Part shown: in pieces, positions 27,319 through 36,411 of the stretch
Layout: each line of letters starts with the position of its first letter
How positions within the stretch are numbered: the stretch's first letter is position 1
DNA from: Desulfuromonadaceae bacterium
Lineage (GTDB): Bacteria; Desulfobacterota; Desulfuromonadia; Geobacterales; Pseudopelobacteraceae
Assembly (NCBI GenBank): GCA_028681335.1
Contig: JAQUIT010000009.1
Location: 92,150-156,149, forward strand
Direction: 5' to 3'
Length of the DNA: 64,000 bases
The notes under the pieces: model-generated
Seen by the model: the letters and a program-made list of their open reading frames with translations, nothing else
Databases searched by the model: none
What the model was told of the DNA's origin: nothing
Program-made: the position numbers and the translations under genes

Positions 27319-28371
27319 TTACCCCTCCGCCCCTTTAAGGTAAACTGTGCGGATTGGAAAGGGAATTTCTATACCCTCATCACGATAGCGCTTATGCAGC
27401 CTTTTTACGAATTCGTGTTTAACGAGATATTGATCAACAAACTCCTGACAGCGAAGGATCACCGTAAAGTTAATACTGGAGTCGGCAAAAGTGTGATAAC
27501 GGATGAACGGTTCAAATCCATCGACACCTCCCTGAACATCCTTCAGCGCTTCACGTGCTACTTCGACGGTTATCCGTTCAACCTTTTCCAGATCGCTGTC
27601 GTAACTTACGCCAACCGGGACCAGCAACCCCATATCGGTATCCGGGAGCTGGAAATTAGTGACAATTGCCCCTGCCAGCTTTGAATTGGGTATCAGTACC
27701 AGGTTGTTGGCAAGAGCGCGGATCAACGTGTTGCGCCAGGTTATATCGGTGACATACCCCTCCTCACCTCCGCTCAGGCGGATGTAATCGCCCTGGCGAA
27801 TCTGCCGTGTGGCGATTATTTGCAGTCCGGAAAAGATATTGGAGAGCGTATCCTGTAGCGCCAATGCCACAGCAAGACCACCAACACCGAGAGCCGTCAG
27901 CATCGGGGTAATGGATATACCAAGTGACTGTAGAATAATTAACACACCAAGGGAAAATGCTGTAACCTTCGCCAGGTTGGTGAAAATAGAGGGGGATGGA
28001 AGCACGGCTTTTCTGGCGTAATGCAAGACAAAACCCGCTGACAGGCGCATCATCAGAACAGTCACCAGCGTAAGAAAGGCAACCAGGATCAGCTTGCCGG
28101 CAATTTCCTGCGCTCGTTCGGTAATGGGGAGGTGCAGAGATGCACCGTATATTCCCGCCAAGAGACAGGAATAAAAGACAAGCCCCTTGAGTGAACTAAT
28201 CACAATATCGTCACCCTCCCAGGAAGTGTGACGCGTCAGAACTCCGAGTCTACGCAGCACGAAACGCTCCATGACAAGGCCAACAACAGCACTGACGATT
28301 AAGTATCCGCCCGCTGTAAGCAGTATATCTAACGTAAACATCGATATTATTTCTTGTATCCCTCTCAACAT
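27319..28371 (-). CDS. MscS-family mechanosensitive channel
   Basis: 350 residues. Three to five N-terminal helices are followed by the glycine/alanine-rich pore helix region LTALGVGGLAVALALQDTLSNIFSG (read in short pieces, about residues 160-185), then the MscS beta domain (GDYIRL, EGYVTDITWRNTLIR, LVLIPNSKLAGAIVTNF) and the C-terminal alpha/beta domain. AAAAGGG supports the start at 28371. It opens on hypo-osmotic shock to release solutes. It lies next to the beta-lysine genes, consistent with handling accumulated compatible solute. Confidence 0.92.
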   Translation of the reverse strand: MLRGIQEIISMFTLDILLTAGGYLIVSAVVGLVMERFVLRRLGVLTRHTSWEGDDIVISSLKGLVFYSCLLAGIYGASLHLPITERAQEIAGKLILVAFLTLVTVLMMRLSAGFVLHYARKAVLPSPSIFTNLAKVTAFSLGVLIILQSLGISITPMLTALGVGGLAVALALQDTLSNIFSGLQIIATRQIRQGDYIRLSGGEEGYVTDITWRNTLIRALANNLVLIPNSKLAGAIVTNFQLPDTDMGLLVPVGVSYDSDLEKVERITVEVAREALKDVQGGVDGFEPFIRYHTFADSSINFTVILRCQEFVDQYLVKHEFVKRLHKRYRDEGIEIPFPIRTVYLKGAEG

Positions 28372-28426
28372 AACTTAAACCCTTTTCTATACATACGCCC
28401 AACAGTCTGACATTCTGAAGTACGGA

Positions 28427-29263
28427 TCAAGCCAATACTTTGTACCAGACATTCATGCTCTCCAGGCTACCGAAGATATTAGTATTATTGGTAAGGGTAC
28501 CGCCAAAATGATAGCCGTTCCGGGCAAAGGTGATGTTCATGCCATAGGAGTATGCACGGGCAATGGTATAGAGCGACGTAATGCCGCGCGCTGACATAGC
28601 CGTTTCCATCTGTTGCAGCAGATGCAGGGCAAGACCGTGACTGCGGTGTTCCGGCAGTGTTGCAAAATCGGTCATCTCCACCGAGGATGAGCTGAGATCA
28701 ATTTCGGCGGAAGAGAGCGCGGCAATTGTCTCGCCCTTCCAGGCGCCAAAAAAAATGGTGTTGCCGCTCATCGCGGTACGAAGAAAACCTGGATCATGAA
28801 TCGGAAATGGATAGGTGGCAAAGACCTCTCGGTAAACCTCTGCCATCCCTCCAGCGTCCTCCTCACAGGCAACCCGCAAGCCAAAGTCCTCGTGGAGCGG
28901 TGTAAGAGCGTACGCCGGTTCCTGAACTTTGGCAGCCGTCAGAACATCCTTTACAAGCTGCGGTTGCGGCTCAACCTTGCGCTCAGTCGTGAAATATTTC
29001 CCCATAAAACAGGCGGCTGCACCATCCGGGAAAAACCCCGGTATGGACGCTTCTGATTCGTACCCGGCAGCGATGAAACGCTCTATGCTCCATCTCGGTA
29101 CTTTGGCAAAAACTTTCGAGTAGCCGCATGATATGGCCAGCTGGTCCAACTGATCCACAATGCCCGGAGCATCATCCTGATGGAGTTTCATCAGATATAT
29201 CCGAGCATTGGCAGGACCATGCTGGATCGTAGAGCGGCCTATCGTTTCGATAACATCAGTCAT
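28427..29263 (-). CDS. ablB: Beta-lysine N6-acetyltransferase
   Basis: 278 residues with a C-terminal GNAT acetyltransferase domain (about 130-278), including [23 protein letters not shown] as the acetyl-CoA-binding region, and an N-terminal half typical of AblB. It acetylates the epsilon-amino group of beta-lysine to give the compatible solute N-epsilon-acetyl-beta-lysine. Its start overlaps the end of ablA by eight bases, indicating coupled translation. The ablA-ablB pair is known from methanogens and some bacteria under salt stress. Confidence 0.92.
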   Translation of the reverse strand: MTDVIETIGRSTIQHGPANARIYLMKLHQDDAPGIVDQLDQLAISCGYSKVFAKVPRWSIERFIAAGYESEASIPGFFPDGAAACFMGKYFTTERKVEPQPQLVKDVLTAAKVQEPAYALTPLHEDFGLRVACEEDAGGMAEVYREVFATYPFPIHDPGFLRTAMSGNTIFFGAWKGETIAALSSAEIDLSSSSVEMTDFATLPEHRSHGLALHLLQQMETAMSARGITSLYTIARAYSYGMNITFARNGYHFGGTLTNNTNIFGSLESMNVWYKVLA

Positions 29264-30569
29264 TGTTCCTCCGTTTCATGCGGTTATTGTCCTCCGGGGT
29301 GAGCGAAATATCTTCATCGAAGTCGGACAGCAGTCGCTCGATACCCACCGCTGCATACTCCTCGGTTCCTTCCATGTTCAGTTCAAGACGGCAGTCGGCG
29401 CAATTCCGATCGCAAAAAATCGGCTGATAGTTATCCGGTTCCTGATAGGTGGTAATAACCCCCTCATAGTTACGCAACACCACCTTATTTGTTGCAAGAG
29501 TGATGAGGTAATTGGGCATGACCGGGATCTTACCACCGCCACCAGGGGCATCAATCACGTAGGTTGGGACAGCAAAGCCGCTGGTATGACCGATGAGACT
29601 TTCCATAATCTCCATCCCCTTCCCCACCGGAGTTCGGAAATGAGACAGCCCCTCCGAGAGGTCGCACTGATAGAGGTAGTAGGGGCGTATCCGATTCTCC
29701 ACCAGTCGCTGCACCAACGTCTTGATAATCATTGGACAGTCGTTGACCCCTGCCAGCAGAACTGTCTGGTTCCCAAGCGGGATACCGATGTTTGCCAGCT
29801 TGGAGATAGCCTCCTTTGCCGAAGTGGTAATCTCACGGGGATGATTGAAATGGGTGTTAAGCCACAGTGGATGATGTTTTTTGAGGACCTCAAGCAGGCT
29901 GTCGGTAATTCGATAGGGAAGAACGACCGGCATACGGCTACCGATACGAATGACCTGGACATGTGGAATAGCGCGCAGCTCGCCGAGAATCCAATCCAGG
30001 TATTCATCGGAAAGCATGAGCGGATCTCCGCCTGACAGGAGTACATCACGCACAACCGGTGTGTTGCGGATATAATCAAGTCCCTGGGTAATCTCTTCCT
30101 TGCTCGGTATCGAGTCGTGATCCCCAACTTTTCGCTTGCGGGTGCAATGACGACAGTACATTGAACAGACATTACTGATGTGGAACAGTACCCGGTCAGG
30201 ATAGCGATGGGTGATTCCGGGCGCCGGGCTGTCAGCATCTTCGTCAAGCGGGTCCGCGTGATCACATGAGCTCACCTCCAGCTCATGCGGGGATGGAAAC
30301 GACTGACGAAAGACCGGATCGTCGGAATAATTATTTCTGTCAATCAACGAAAGATAGTAGGGAGTAATGGACAGCGGAAATTTTGCAATAGTCTCCTCAA
30401 GCCCCGCCTTCTCTTCAGCGGAAAAGGAGATACCCAGCAGTCGCTCGAAAGTCTCTATGTCATGGATTGAGTGCCGTAACTGCCACTTCCAATCCTTCCA
30501 GTTTGAGATGCCGCTACTCTTACCGATTTTTTTGGCGATGTTCTCTTGTTTCTTTGTATAGATTGTCAT
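29256..30569 (-). CDS. ablA: Lysine 2,3-aminomutase
   Basis: 437 residues. A radical SAM enzyme that converts L-lysine to beta-lysine. The iron-sulfur motif CSMYCRHC gives Cys135, Cys139 and Cys142, [12 protein letters not shown] is the following conserved element, and [15 protein letters not shown] contains the lysine expected to bind pyridoxal phosphate. The start at 30569 has AAAAGGAG upstream; the frame is open to 30698 but the extra residues are basic and atypical. It feeds beta-lysine to AblB, making an osmolyte rather than supporting lysine fermentation. Confidence 0.94.
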   Translation of the reverse strand: MTIYTKKQENIAKKIGKSSGISNWKDWKWQLRHSIHDIETFERLLGISFSAEEKAGLEETIAKFPLSITPYYLSLIDRNNYSDDPVFRQSFPSPHELEVSSCDHADPLDEDADSPAPGITHRYPDRVLFHISNVCSMYCRHCTRKRKVGDHDSIPSKEEITQGLDYIRNTPVVRDVLLSGGDPLMLSDEYLDWILGELRAIPHVQVIRIGSRMPVVLPYRITDSLLEVLKKHHPLWLNTHFNHPREITTSAKEAISKLANIGIPLGNQTVLLAGVNDCPMIIKTLVQRLVENRIRPYYLYQCDLSEGLSHFRTPVGKGMEIMESLIGHTSGFAVPTYVIDAPGGGGKIPVMPNYLITLATNKVVLRNYEGVITTYQEPDNYQPIFCDRNCADCRLELNMEGTEEYAAVGIERLLSDFDEDISLTPEDNNRMKRRNND

Positions 30570-30699
30570 TACGTCTCCTTTTAGCACGTTGAATTTGCGT
30601 TTTTTTCGCCTAAAGCGTTTAAGCTCTTCATCCGGACGGTTGTCGGTGTAAGCTCCATGAAAGCCACTGGCATCTGTCACCACGGCATTTACAAGCACT

Positions 30700-31956
30700 T
30701 TATTTCCGCTTTTTCACTTTGTGGGTTGTATGTCCTTTTTTATTCTTTTTTGCTTTGTGCGACTTAACAGCCTTCTTCTTATGTTTGCTCCTGGTTTTTG
30801 CTTTCTTGCTATGCTTTTTACGTTGTTTCTGCAGAGCCTTGTACTTCCGCATTTTGGCAGCAGAAATTCTGGCCTGTTCAATGCGTAGATTGTCCAGCAA
30901 CTCATGCGTAACGAGCTGTTTGGGATCAGCCTTTTTAGCGGCTTCAAGATATATTCGAGCCATTTTAAGTTTGCCTGTCTCCAGATAGACCCTTCCCATC
31001 CCATTCAACGCTTTTGCATGGTCACTCTTCAAAGCGAGAGCCTTCTGATATTCGTCTAGAGCAGCATCGTAGTTTTTCCTGAAATCATACATAAGCCCGA
31101 GCTTGAAATGACTGTTAGGGTTGTCAGGATAAAGCTCAACCTCCTCCTTAATGAGGGAATAAAGCTCATCGTGCTTACGCAGTTTTACATATACTGCGGT
31201 CAGAGAATTCCGTGCAGATGTATCGGTATTATTCTGTAGGAGAACTGCTTTGTACTGCTCGCCCGCTGCATTCCAATCATGTTTTTTCAGGTACAGCGCG
31301 GCAAGTTCCTTGTGAGCTTCGACGTTGTCAGAAGCAAACTTGATCGACTCCAGATACTCCGAAATAGCTTCCTGTGATTTGCCATCCCGTTCATAGGCCC
31401 GCGCCAGTTTGAAGTGCAGCAGGGGATTGTCGCCATACACTTTCAGTACTTCCCGGTATTCATTGATGGCGAGTGAAAAATCACCTCGCAACGTGTAGAT
31501 GTCAGCAAGACGTCTTCGTGCATCACCATTCGCCGGGTCCTGCTTCACCACGAAGCGAAACTGTTCCTCCGCATCATTCAATTTTCCTTGCCGCTCGTAG
31601 AGTAATCCCAGCGTGTAGCGTTTTTTGCTATTCGTTGTGTCAATACAAAGCATCTGCCGATATGCATCAATGGACTTTACATCATTTCCTGCAGCCATAT
31701 TTTCATCAGCCACCCTTTGCAACTCATCGTAGCGCTTACTGCGCCATTTTTTAACAAGACGCCCTGGCTTCCCATCCGGACACAACCGGAGCACACGCTC
31801 CTCCTGATATATCAGTTCATCCCCCATAAGGTTTGAAAGTGCAGGGACAATTGCCTCCGCCTGAGAACATCGGGCCACCTGGTCATCCGCCAATGCAATG
31901 CCACCGGTGAAACATGTCATCATAATGACTAAAAGAATTTTTATAGTAGTATACAT
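30700..31956 (-). CDS. Exported TPR-repeat protein with lysine-rich tail
   Basis: 418 residues from 31956, where AAAGGG lies before the ATG and a signal peptide ([19 protein letters not shown]) follows at once; the frame is open to 32061. A short N-terminal region with three Cys precedes about eight TPR units (about residues 90-350), for example [19 protein letters not shown]. The last 60 or so residues are extremely Lys-rich, with alternating Lys, His, Ser and Ala. TPRs imply a protein-binding scaffold in the periplasm. The basic tail could bind peptidoglycan, LPS, nucleic acid or acidic proteins. It is upstream of ablA by 130 bases on the same strand. Confidence 0.85.
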   Translation of the reverse strand: MYTTIKILLVIMMTCFTGGIALADDQVARCSQAEAIVPALSNLMGDELIYQEERVLRLCPDGKPGRLVKKWRSKRYDELQRVADENMAAGNDVKSIDAYRQMLCIDTTNSKKRYTLGLLYERQGKLNDAEEQFRFVVKQDPANGDARRRLADIYTLRGDFSLAINEYREVLKVYGDNPLLHFKLARAYERDGKSQEAISEYLESIKFASDNVEAHKELAALYLKKHDWNAAGEQYKAVLLQNNTDTSARNSLTAVYVKLRKHDELYSLIKEEVELYPDNPNSHFKLGLMYDFRKNYDAALDEYQKALALKSDHAKALNGMGRVYLETGKLKMARIYLEAAKKADPKQLVTHELLDNLRIEQARISAAKMRKYKALQKQRKKHSKKAKTRSKHKKKAVKSHKAKKNKKGHTTHKVKKRK

Positions 31957-32061
31957 CCGGATTCCCTTTATATTTTGCTCTGTTAATAGCAGCACTTCAT
32001 GCTGAACAACAGCAAGTGGCATACTAAAGTAAGTTTTATGAGTGTTGGGGACCACTGACAA

Positions 32062-32526
32062 GCTGTGAATTACTGAGGCGTGCGAACAGTCACTCTCTAT
32101 TGATCCATGAGGAGAGATAGTGTTCCACTTTGGAAGAAACTTAATTTGTATTTGCTGCTATCAGGTGTGGGCCCGCCGAGTCACTACAGAAAAACATATT
32201 CTGAACTCGTTGGAATTTAAATAGTCAGTATTCAAGACATTAAATTGAACAATAAAATTGTTTGCGTTTCAAATTATTTTTAATGCATATTATATGCAAA
32301 TAGATCAGTTGTCAACCTTTCTATAACTGAGACACAGGCAACCACGCGAAACATCAACGTTTATAGTCACCTTGCAAGGGATTTACAGCTACAGACAGAC
32401 ATTCAGTCAAAGTTGGCATAATAAGCTTCAGGCTGAGTTTTCAGAGGAGGGTTATGAAGAGTGTAGAAAGGTGCAGAAAGACAGGACAAAGCAGATTTTA
32501 TAGCTTAGGAGTAACGAGGGAAGGAA
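32062..32526. other. AT-rich intergenic region
   Basis: About 465 bases (570 counted from the preferred start of the TPR gene) with no supportable gene. A perfect 15-bp palindrome lies at 32284-32298 (TGCATAT-T-ATATGCA) within an AT-rich block at about 32215-32320. The promoter of the TPR gene should lie at the left side. No terminator for the permease operon ending at 32527 is obvious. Confidence 0.5.
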
Positions 32527-33381
32527 TCAAAACTTTACGCGAGGATCAAGCGCATCCCTGACACCTTCGCCAAGCAGATTATAGGCAAGCACGGTCACAA
32601 GAATAGCCAGCCCGGGAAAGAGAGATAACCACCAGGCAAATTCAATATAGTCCTTGCCGGACGTGAGAATATTACCCCAGCTAGGGGTCGGTGGCTGAAC
32701 TCCTATGCCGAGGAAAGACAGAGCCGATTCTGTCAGTATCGCACCGGCAACGCCAAGTGTTGCAGCAACCAGGACTGGTGAGATTGCATTGGGAAGAATG
32801 TGACGAAAAATAATGCGGCTGTTGGAACAGCCTATACAGCGTGCCGCCAGAATATAGTCCATTTCGCGAATAGAGAGCGTTTCGGCCCGCACGAGTCGCG
32901 CCACTCCCATCCAACCGGTCAGACCGATAACCATCATGATGTACCAGATCGATGGTTCCAGAAACGTAATTATAGCCAGAATCAGAAAGAAGGCAGGAAA
33001 ACAGAGCATTATATCAACCAACCTCATAAGGGTGGCATCAACAAGACCGCTATAGTACCCCGAAGCAAGCCCGACCACCGTTCCTATTGAAACCGCAATC
33101 CCCACAGCGACAAAACCAACCTTGAGTGAAACCCGCGCCCCATAAATAACCCTACTGAGAACGTCCCTGCCAAGCTCATCCGTACCGAACCAGTGCTGCC
33201 ACGAGGGGGGAGTAAGAACGTGCCAGGCGTTGATAGCGCTTGGGTCATACGGAGAAATCAGCGGTGCCAGCAGCGATACAACAAAAAGGGCCACCACGAC
33301 ACAGCCGCCAATCAGAGCTAGTCTATTACGCCTGAAGCGCGGCCAGAAGACTGAATATGCATATGAATGTTTGATGTCCAT
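32527..33381 (-). CDS. Peptide-type ABC transporter permease (DppC/OppC family)
   Basis: 284 residues with six membrane helices. An N-terminal OppC region (FRRNRLALIGG...PYDPSA) is followed by the binding-protein-dependent permease domain and its EAA loop (AARCIGCSNSRIIFRHILPN), which contacts the ATPase. GTDELGRDVLSRVIYGARVSL is diagnostic of DppC/OppC. It is two bases downstream of the DppB-type gene. No ATPase subunit is encoded in the window. Confidence 0.93.
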   Translation of the reverse strand: MDIKHSYAYSVFWPRFRRNRLALIGGCVVVALFVVSLLAPLISPYDPSAINAWHVLTPPSWQHWFGTDELGRDVLSRVIYGARVSLKVGFVAVGIAVSIGTVVGLASGYYSGLVDATLMRLVDIMLCFPAFFLILAIITFLEPSIWYIMMVIGLTGWMGVARLVRAETLSIREMDYILAARCIGCSNSRIIFRHILPNAISPVLVAATLGVAGAILTESALSFLGIGVQPPTPSWGNILTSGKDYIEFAWWLSLFPGLAILVTVLAYNLLGEGVRDALDPRVKF

Positions 33382-33383
33382 AC

Positions 33384-34364
33384 CTACCCTTCTCCGTGCC
33401 TGATACGAGGATCAGCCAGGGCATAACAGAGGTCCGCAATCAGATTGCCAAGAAGTGTCAGAAAGGCGCCAATAACCAGAATTCCCATGACTACCGGGTA
33501 GTCACGCGACATGACCCCCTGGTAAAAAAGCTGCCCCATGCCCGGAATTGCAAAAATGGTTTCAAAAATGACACTACCGCCGATCAGGCCGGGAATTGAA
33601 AAACCGAGCAACGTGATTAATGGCAGGAGTGCATTACGCAGAGCATGTTTGTAAATCACCACCCGCTCTGGAAGTCCTTTGGCACGGGCGGTCGTAATGT
33701 AATCCTGGCTGATTACATTGAGCATGGCAGAGCGCATATAGCGGGAGAGCCCGGCAAGACTTCCAAAAGAGGCGACCATTACCGGCATAACCAGATGTTT
33801 TGCCATATCCAAAAGATAGCGCCCTGTCCCCCATGAATCACTCCCCAGCGTATGCAGACCAGAGATAGGTAACCACCCCAGCCTTACGCCGAAGAAATAC
33901 ATAAGCAGCAATGCCAGCCAGAAGGTCGGCACGGCGAAACCGATAAAAACGAAAGCAGTTATTCCCTTGTCAAGCCACGTGTCACGACTGGTAGCGGCAA
34001 GAATTCCAATAGGAATTGCCAAGCCGAATTCAAGCAGCAAAGCGATAACGTTCAAAGAGATGGTTACCGGCAGACGTTCCTTTATTTTGTCCAGCACCGG
34101 CCTGCCATCAGATGAAAAAGAGCGCCCCAGATCAAGCCGGACCATTTTACCGACCCAGCCCAAGTACTGTACGTGCAGAGGTTTATCAAGACCGTAAAAC
34201 TTTGTAAGACGGTCGCGCGCCTCTTTGCCTACCTTTGGATTCATCGCCATCTGCATTTCTACCGGTTCACCGGGCGCAAGGTGAATAACAGAGAATGTGA
34301 TCAGCGTGATGCCAAACATAAGAGGAATAAGCATCACTATACGTTTGATGAGATAGGTTGCCAT
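33384..34364 (-). CDS. Peptide-type ABC transporter permease (DppB/OppB family)
   Basis: 326 residues. The start [34 protein letters not shown] is typical of DppB/OppB, and the EAA loop [24 protein letters not shown] is intact. It pairs with the DppC-type permease directly downstream to form the membrane channel of a peptide, nickel or oligosaccharide importer. The likely binding protein is at 36412-38055, but two plus-strand genes lie between. The ribosome site is weak. Confidence 0.93.
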   Translation of the reverse strand: MATYLIKRIVMLIPLMFGITLITFSVIHLAPGEPVEMQMAMNPKVGKEARDRLTKFYGLDKPLHVQYLGWVGKMVRLDLGRSFSSDGRPVLDKIKERLPVTISLNVIALLLEFGLAIPIGILAATSRDTWLDKGITAFVFIGFAVPTFWLALLLMYFFGVRLGWLPISGLHTLGSDSWGTGRYLLDMAKHLVMPVMVASFGSLAGLSRYMRSAMLNVISQDYITTARAKGLPERVVIYKHALRNALLPLITLLGFSIPGLIGGSVIFETIFAIPGMGQLFYQGVMSRDYPVVMGILVIGAFLTLLGNLIADLCYALADPRIRHGEG

Positions 34365-34708
34365 AACATCTGTTCTTTCATGAATGCGATGGATGATTAA
34401 GAATCCAGATTGATACCTTTGAACTCAAATACGAAATGCTGATGGCATAAAAAGGGTTCATTGGACTAAGCTTACAATGCAAAGTCCGGTTTGAAAAAGT
34501 CAATTCCCACAGAGACGCACCTGCGTATCATGGACAACGCCGAGTTGTCAACGCAATCAAATCAGCATACATAGGTAAATACGGATACTTGTATACAAAA
34601 ATAGCAACTTGACGTCAGACAAAACAAGACTATAATGCAACGAAACTAATGCAGCATTCAGCTGCACGACGTAATCAAGCCGCATTAGCGGCACTCATGG
34701 AGGAAAAC
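34365..34708 (+). promoter_or_regulatory. Divergent region with sigma-70 promoter for the small exported protein
   Basis: TTGACG (34609-34614), a 16-base spacer and TATAAT (34631-34636) form a good promoter on the plus strand, about 70 bases ahead of the gene at 34709. The rest of the 344 bases is AT-rich with no gene seen. It should also hold the minus-strand promoter for the permease genes, unless these are read from further upstream. Confidence 0.75.
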
Positions 34709-35005
34709 ATGAAGAGATTGGTTGTACTGGTTGTGATGGTGATGGTATCTGCATGGAGCAGCTTGGCATTTGCCGGTGATAGCAAGATGATCGGTACGAT
34801 CCAAACGATTAAAATGCAGGGAAACGCAGCTGAAGTTTCCTTGAAGGATCGCAAGTCGGAAGCAATAATTGTGCTGCAGGTTCGCGATAACTCCACGTTG
34901 GAGAAACTGAAAGACAAGAAGATTCGCGTTGGCGATGAGCTGCGAATCCGCTTTGACAGCAACACCAAGATCATTTCCAGGGTACAGAAGACCGCTGGCT
35001 GCTGA
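34709..35005 (+). CDS. Small exported protein, possibly OB-fold-like
   Basis: 98 residues, beginning with a signal peptide (MKRLVVLVVMVMVSAWSSLAFA) preceded by GGAGG five bases away; the frame is open from 34649. The mature domain of about 76 residues has alternating short beta segments (MIGTIQTIKM, AEVSLKDRK, IVLQVRD, LRIRFDS, TKIISRVQ) that suggest a small beta-barrel. It ends in AGC with a lone terminal Cys. It has its own promoter and terminator and so forms a single-gene unit. No family recognised. Confidence 0.8.
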   Translation: MKRLVVLVVMVMVSAWSSLAFAGDSKMIGTIQTIKMQGNAAEVSLKDRKSEAIIVLQVRDNSTLEKLKDKKIRVGDELRIRFDSNTKIISRVQKTAGC

Positions 35006-35023
35006 TACAACTCATGAGTACTG

Positions 35024-35062
35024 CACAAGAAAAGGGCCTGTTTGACAGGCCCTTTTCTTGTG
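35024..35062 (+). terminator. Rho-independent terminator after the small exported gene
   Basis: A perfect 17-bp stem (35024-35040 with 35046-35062) and 5-base loop; the outer half is A-rich then T-rich, so it can work in both directions. It is 19 bases after the stop at 35005. Confidence 0.9.
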
Positions 35063-35414
35063 ACTGACATTCTCTTCACGTAATTAATATTGCCACGATC
35101 TTGTTGTTTTAACGGTCCAACTCCGACAGCGTTGAACTGATTACAGGCCGCTCTGTAACAAAAAAAATGATGGCATTAACGATCTCTCCTTGACACTACG
35201 CTTTATTGATATAAAGTCATGCAGCATAAATATTCTAGCAAGAAAAAATAAAACGATCTGAAACGTAAATAATGCAATAATGCAATCGGCTCTGTTCACT
35301 CTTCAGTGCCGTAAGCACTGTTTCTGACTCTTTACAATAGACTCAAGGAGATGCTCTGCGCAGCCTCCTATGCAGTAGCAAAACTCTAATCCCACCCACC
35401 GATAGGAGTCGTTT
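35063..35414. other. Intergenic region with no feature recognised
   Basis: About 350 AT-rich bases between two plus-strand genes separated by a terminator, so a promoter for the 35415 gene is expected here. I do not see a clear consensus promoter or RNA structure. Confidence 0.4.
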
Positions 35415-36212
35415 ATGGATTTTACAGCTTTTTTCCAGTATCTGACAACAATCATCCCGTTTCTGCCAAAGATCTATAACCCGGTCATTTACAATGTTTC
35501 TGACCTGGTTCTTGTATTCTTCTGGTTTGTTGCAGCTATTATGAGTTTTTACTTCAGCTACGGAAATGCCCGGCTCTGGACCAGTATTTCCGTCGGATTC
35601 TTCCTGATATTCTGGAGTCAGGCCTACCTTCTCAACCCATATGCATCAAGTTATTTCCGGGTAACGGCAGTACATAACATTATCGGAGCGGTTTCAATTC
35701 TGCTGATCAGTCACGGGTTTCAGGAATACTTTGTATTCACAAGAACACTTGATATAACTGGCTCAAAGTTGACTATTTACCTTACTGCAATCGGTGCAAT
35801 TCTGCTGGGGATAGTAGTCGTATCGGTAAATCCGAAACCCAGCCTCTTTGTTCTACGTAACTACCGCATGATGGAAAACACCGTCTGGCTCTTCCTTTCC
35901 ATCGTCAATATTTATGTAATTTTCAAAATTTATAGAGAGATAAAAGACTCTCCTATCGCCAACGGCATTCTTTCTTTTGCGCTGGTATTTTTCTTCATCG
36001 TCCTCTGGAAAGGTTCGGAGTTGTACCTGCAGATTTACCAGTGGGACCCTGCCTGGCTAACACTCGTGGACGAGTATGACCTCGACATTGACACCTATGC
36101 AATGAACGACTCGCTTGTCAACTTTGCATCACAGGTAAACTCTGCCGGTGCAATGCTTTCAGGGTTGTCAGTAGGCGGGACATTTGCCTATCTGTTCAGA
36201 CTGATGCGATAG
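35415..36212 (+). CDS. Integral membrane protein of unknown function
   Basis: 265 residues with about seven hydrophobic helices and many aromatic residues (Phe, Tyr, Trp). It has no signal peptide. GATAGGAG precedes the ATG. A polar acidic loop near residues 222-238 (LVDEYDLDIDTYAMND) lies before the last helix. Position and topology recall seven-helix sensory membrane domains, but no cytoplasmic output domain is attached and no motif is recognised. It lies between the binding protein and permeases of an ABC importer, in opposite orientation, with its own terminator. Confidence 0.85.
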   Translation: MDFTAFFQYLTTIIPFLPKIYNPVIYNVSDLVLVFFWFVAAIMSFYFSYGNARLWTSISVGFFLIFWSQAYLLNPYASSYFRVTAVHNIIGAVSILLISHGFQEYFVFTRTLDITGSKLTIYLTAIGAILLGIVVVSVNPKPSLFVLRNYRMMENTVWLFLSIVNIYVIFKIYREIKDSPIANGILSFALVFFFIVLWKGSELYLQIYQWDPAWLTLVDEYDLDIDTYAMNDSLVNFASQVNSAGAMLSGLSVGGTFAYLFRLMR

Positions 36213-36229
36213 CCAGTCCACACATTCAG

Positions 36230-36273
36230 ACATTAAGAAGGGGAAGCGGTTGGCCGCTTCCCCTTCTTAATGT
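36230..36273 (+). terminator. Long perfect hairpin terminator after the membrane protein gene
   Basis: A perfect 20-bp stem (36230-36249 with 36254-36273) with loop TTGG, 18 bases after the stop at 36212. The outer arm is A/T-rich, so it may also end minus-strand transcription from the binding-protein gene (stop at 36412). Confidence 0.88.
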
Positions 36274-36411
36274 TATAGCAGCGTTAAGCTCATCCCATTA
36301 TTCCAGCTGTTCCCCACAGCATATCTCTCACACCAATTGTCATAGACAAATCAGCCAAAACAAAACCCTTTAGTTCACCTGAACAAAAGCTCTACCCGAT
36401 GACCGCCAATT

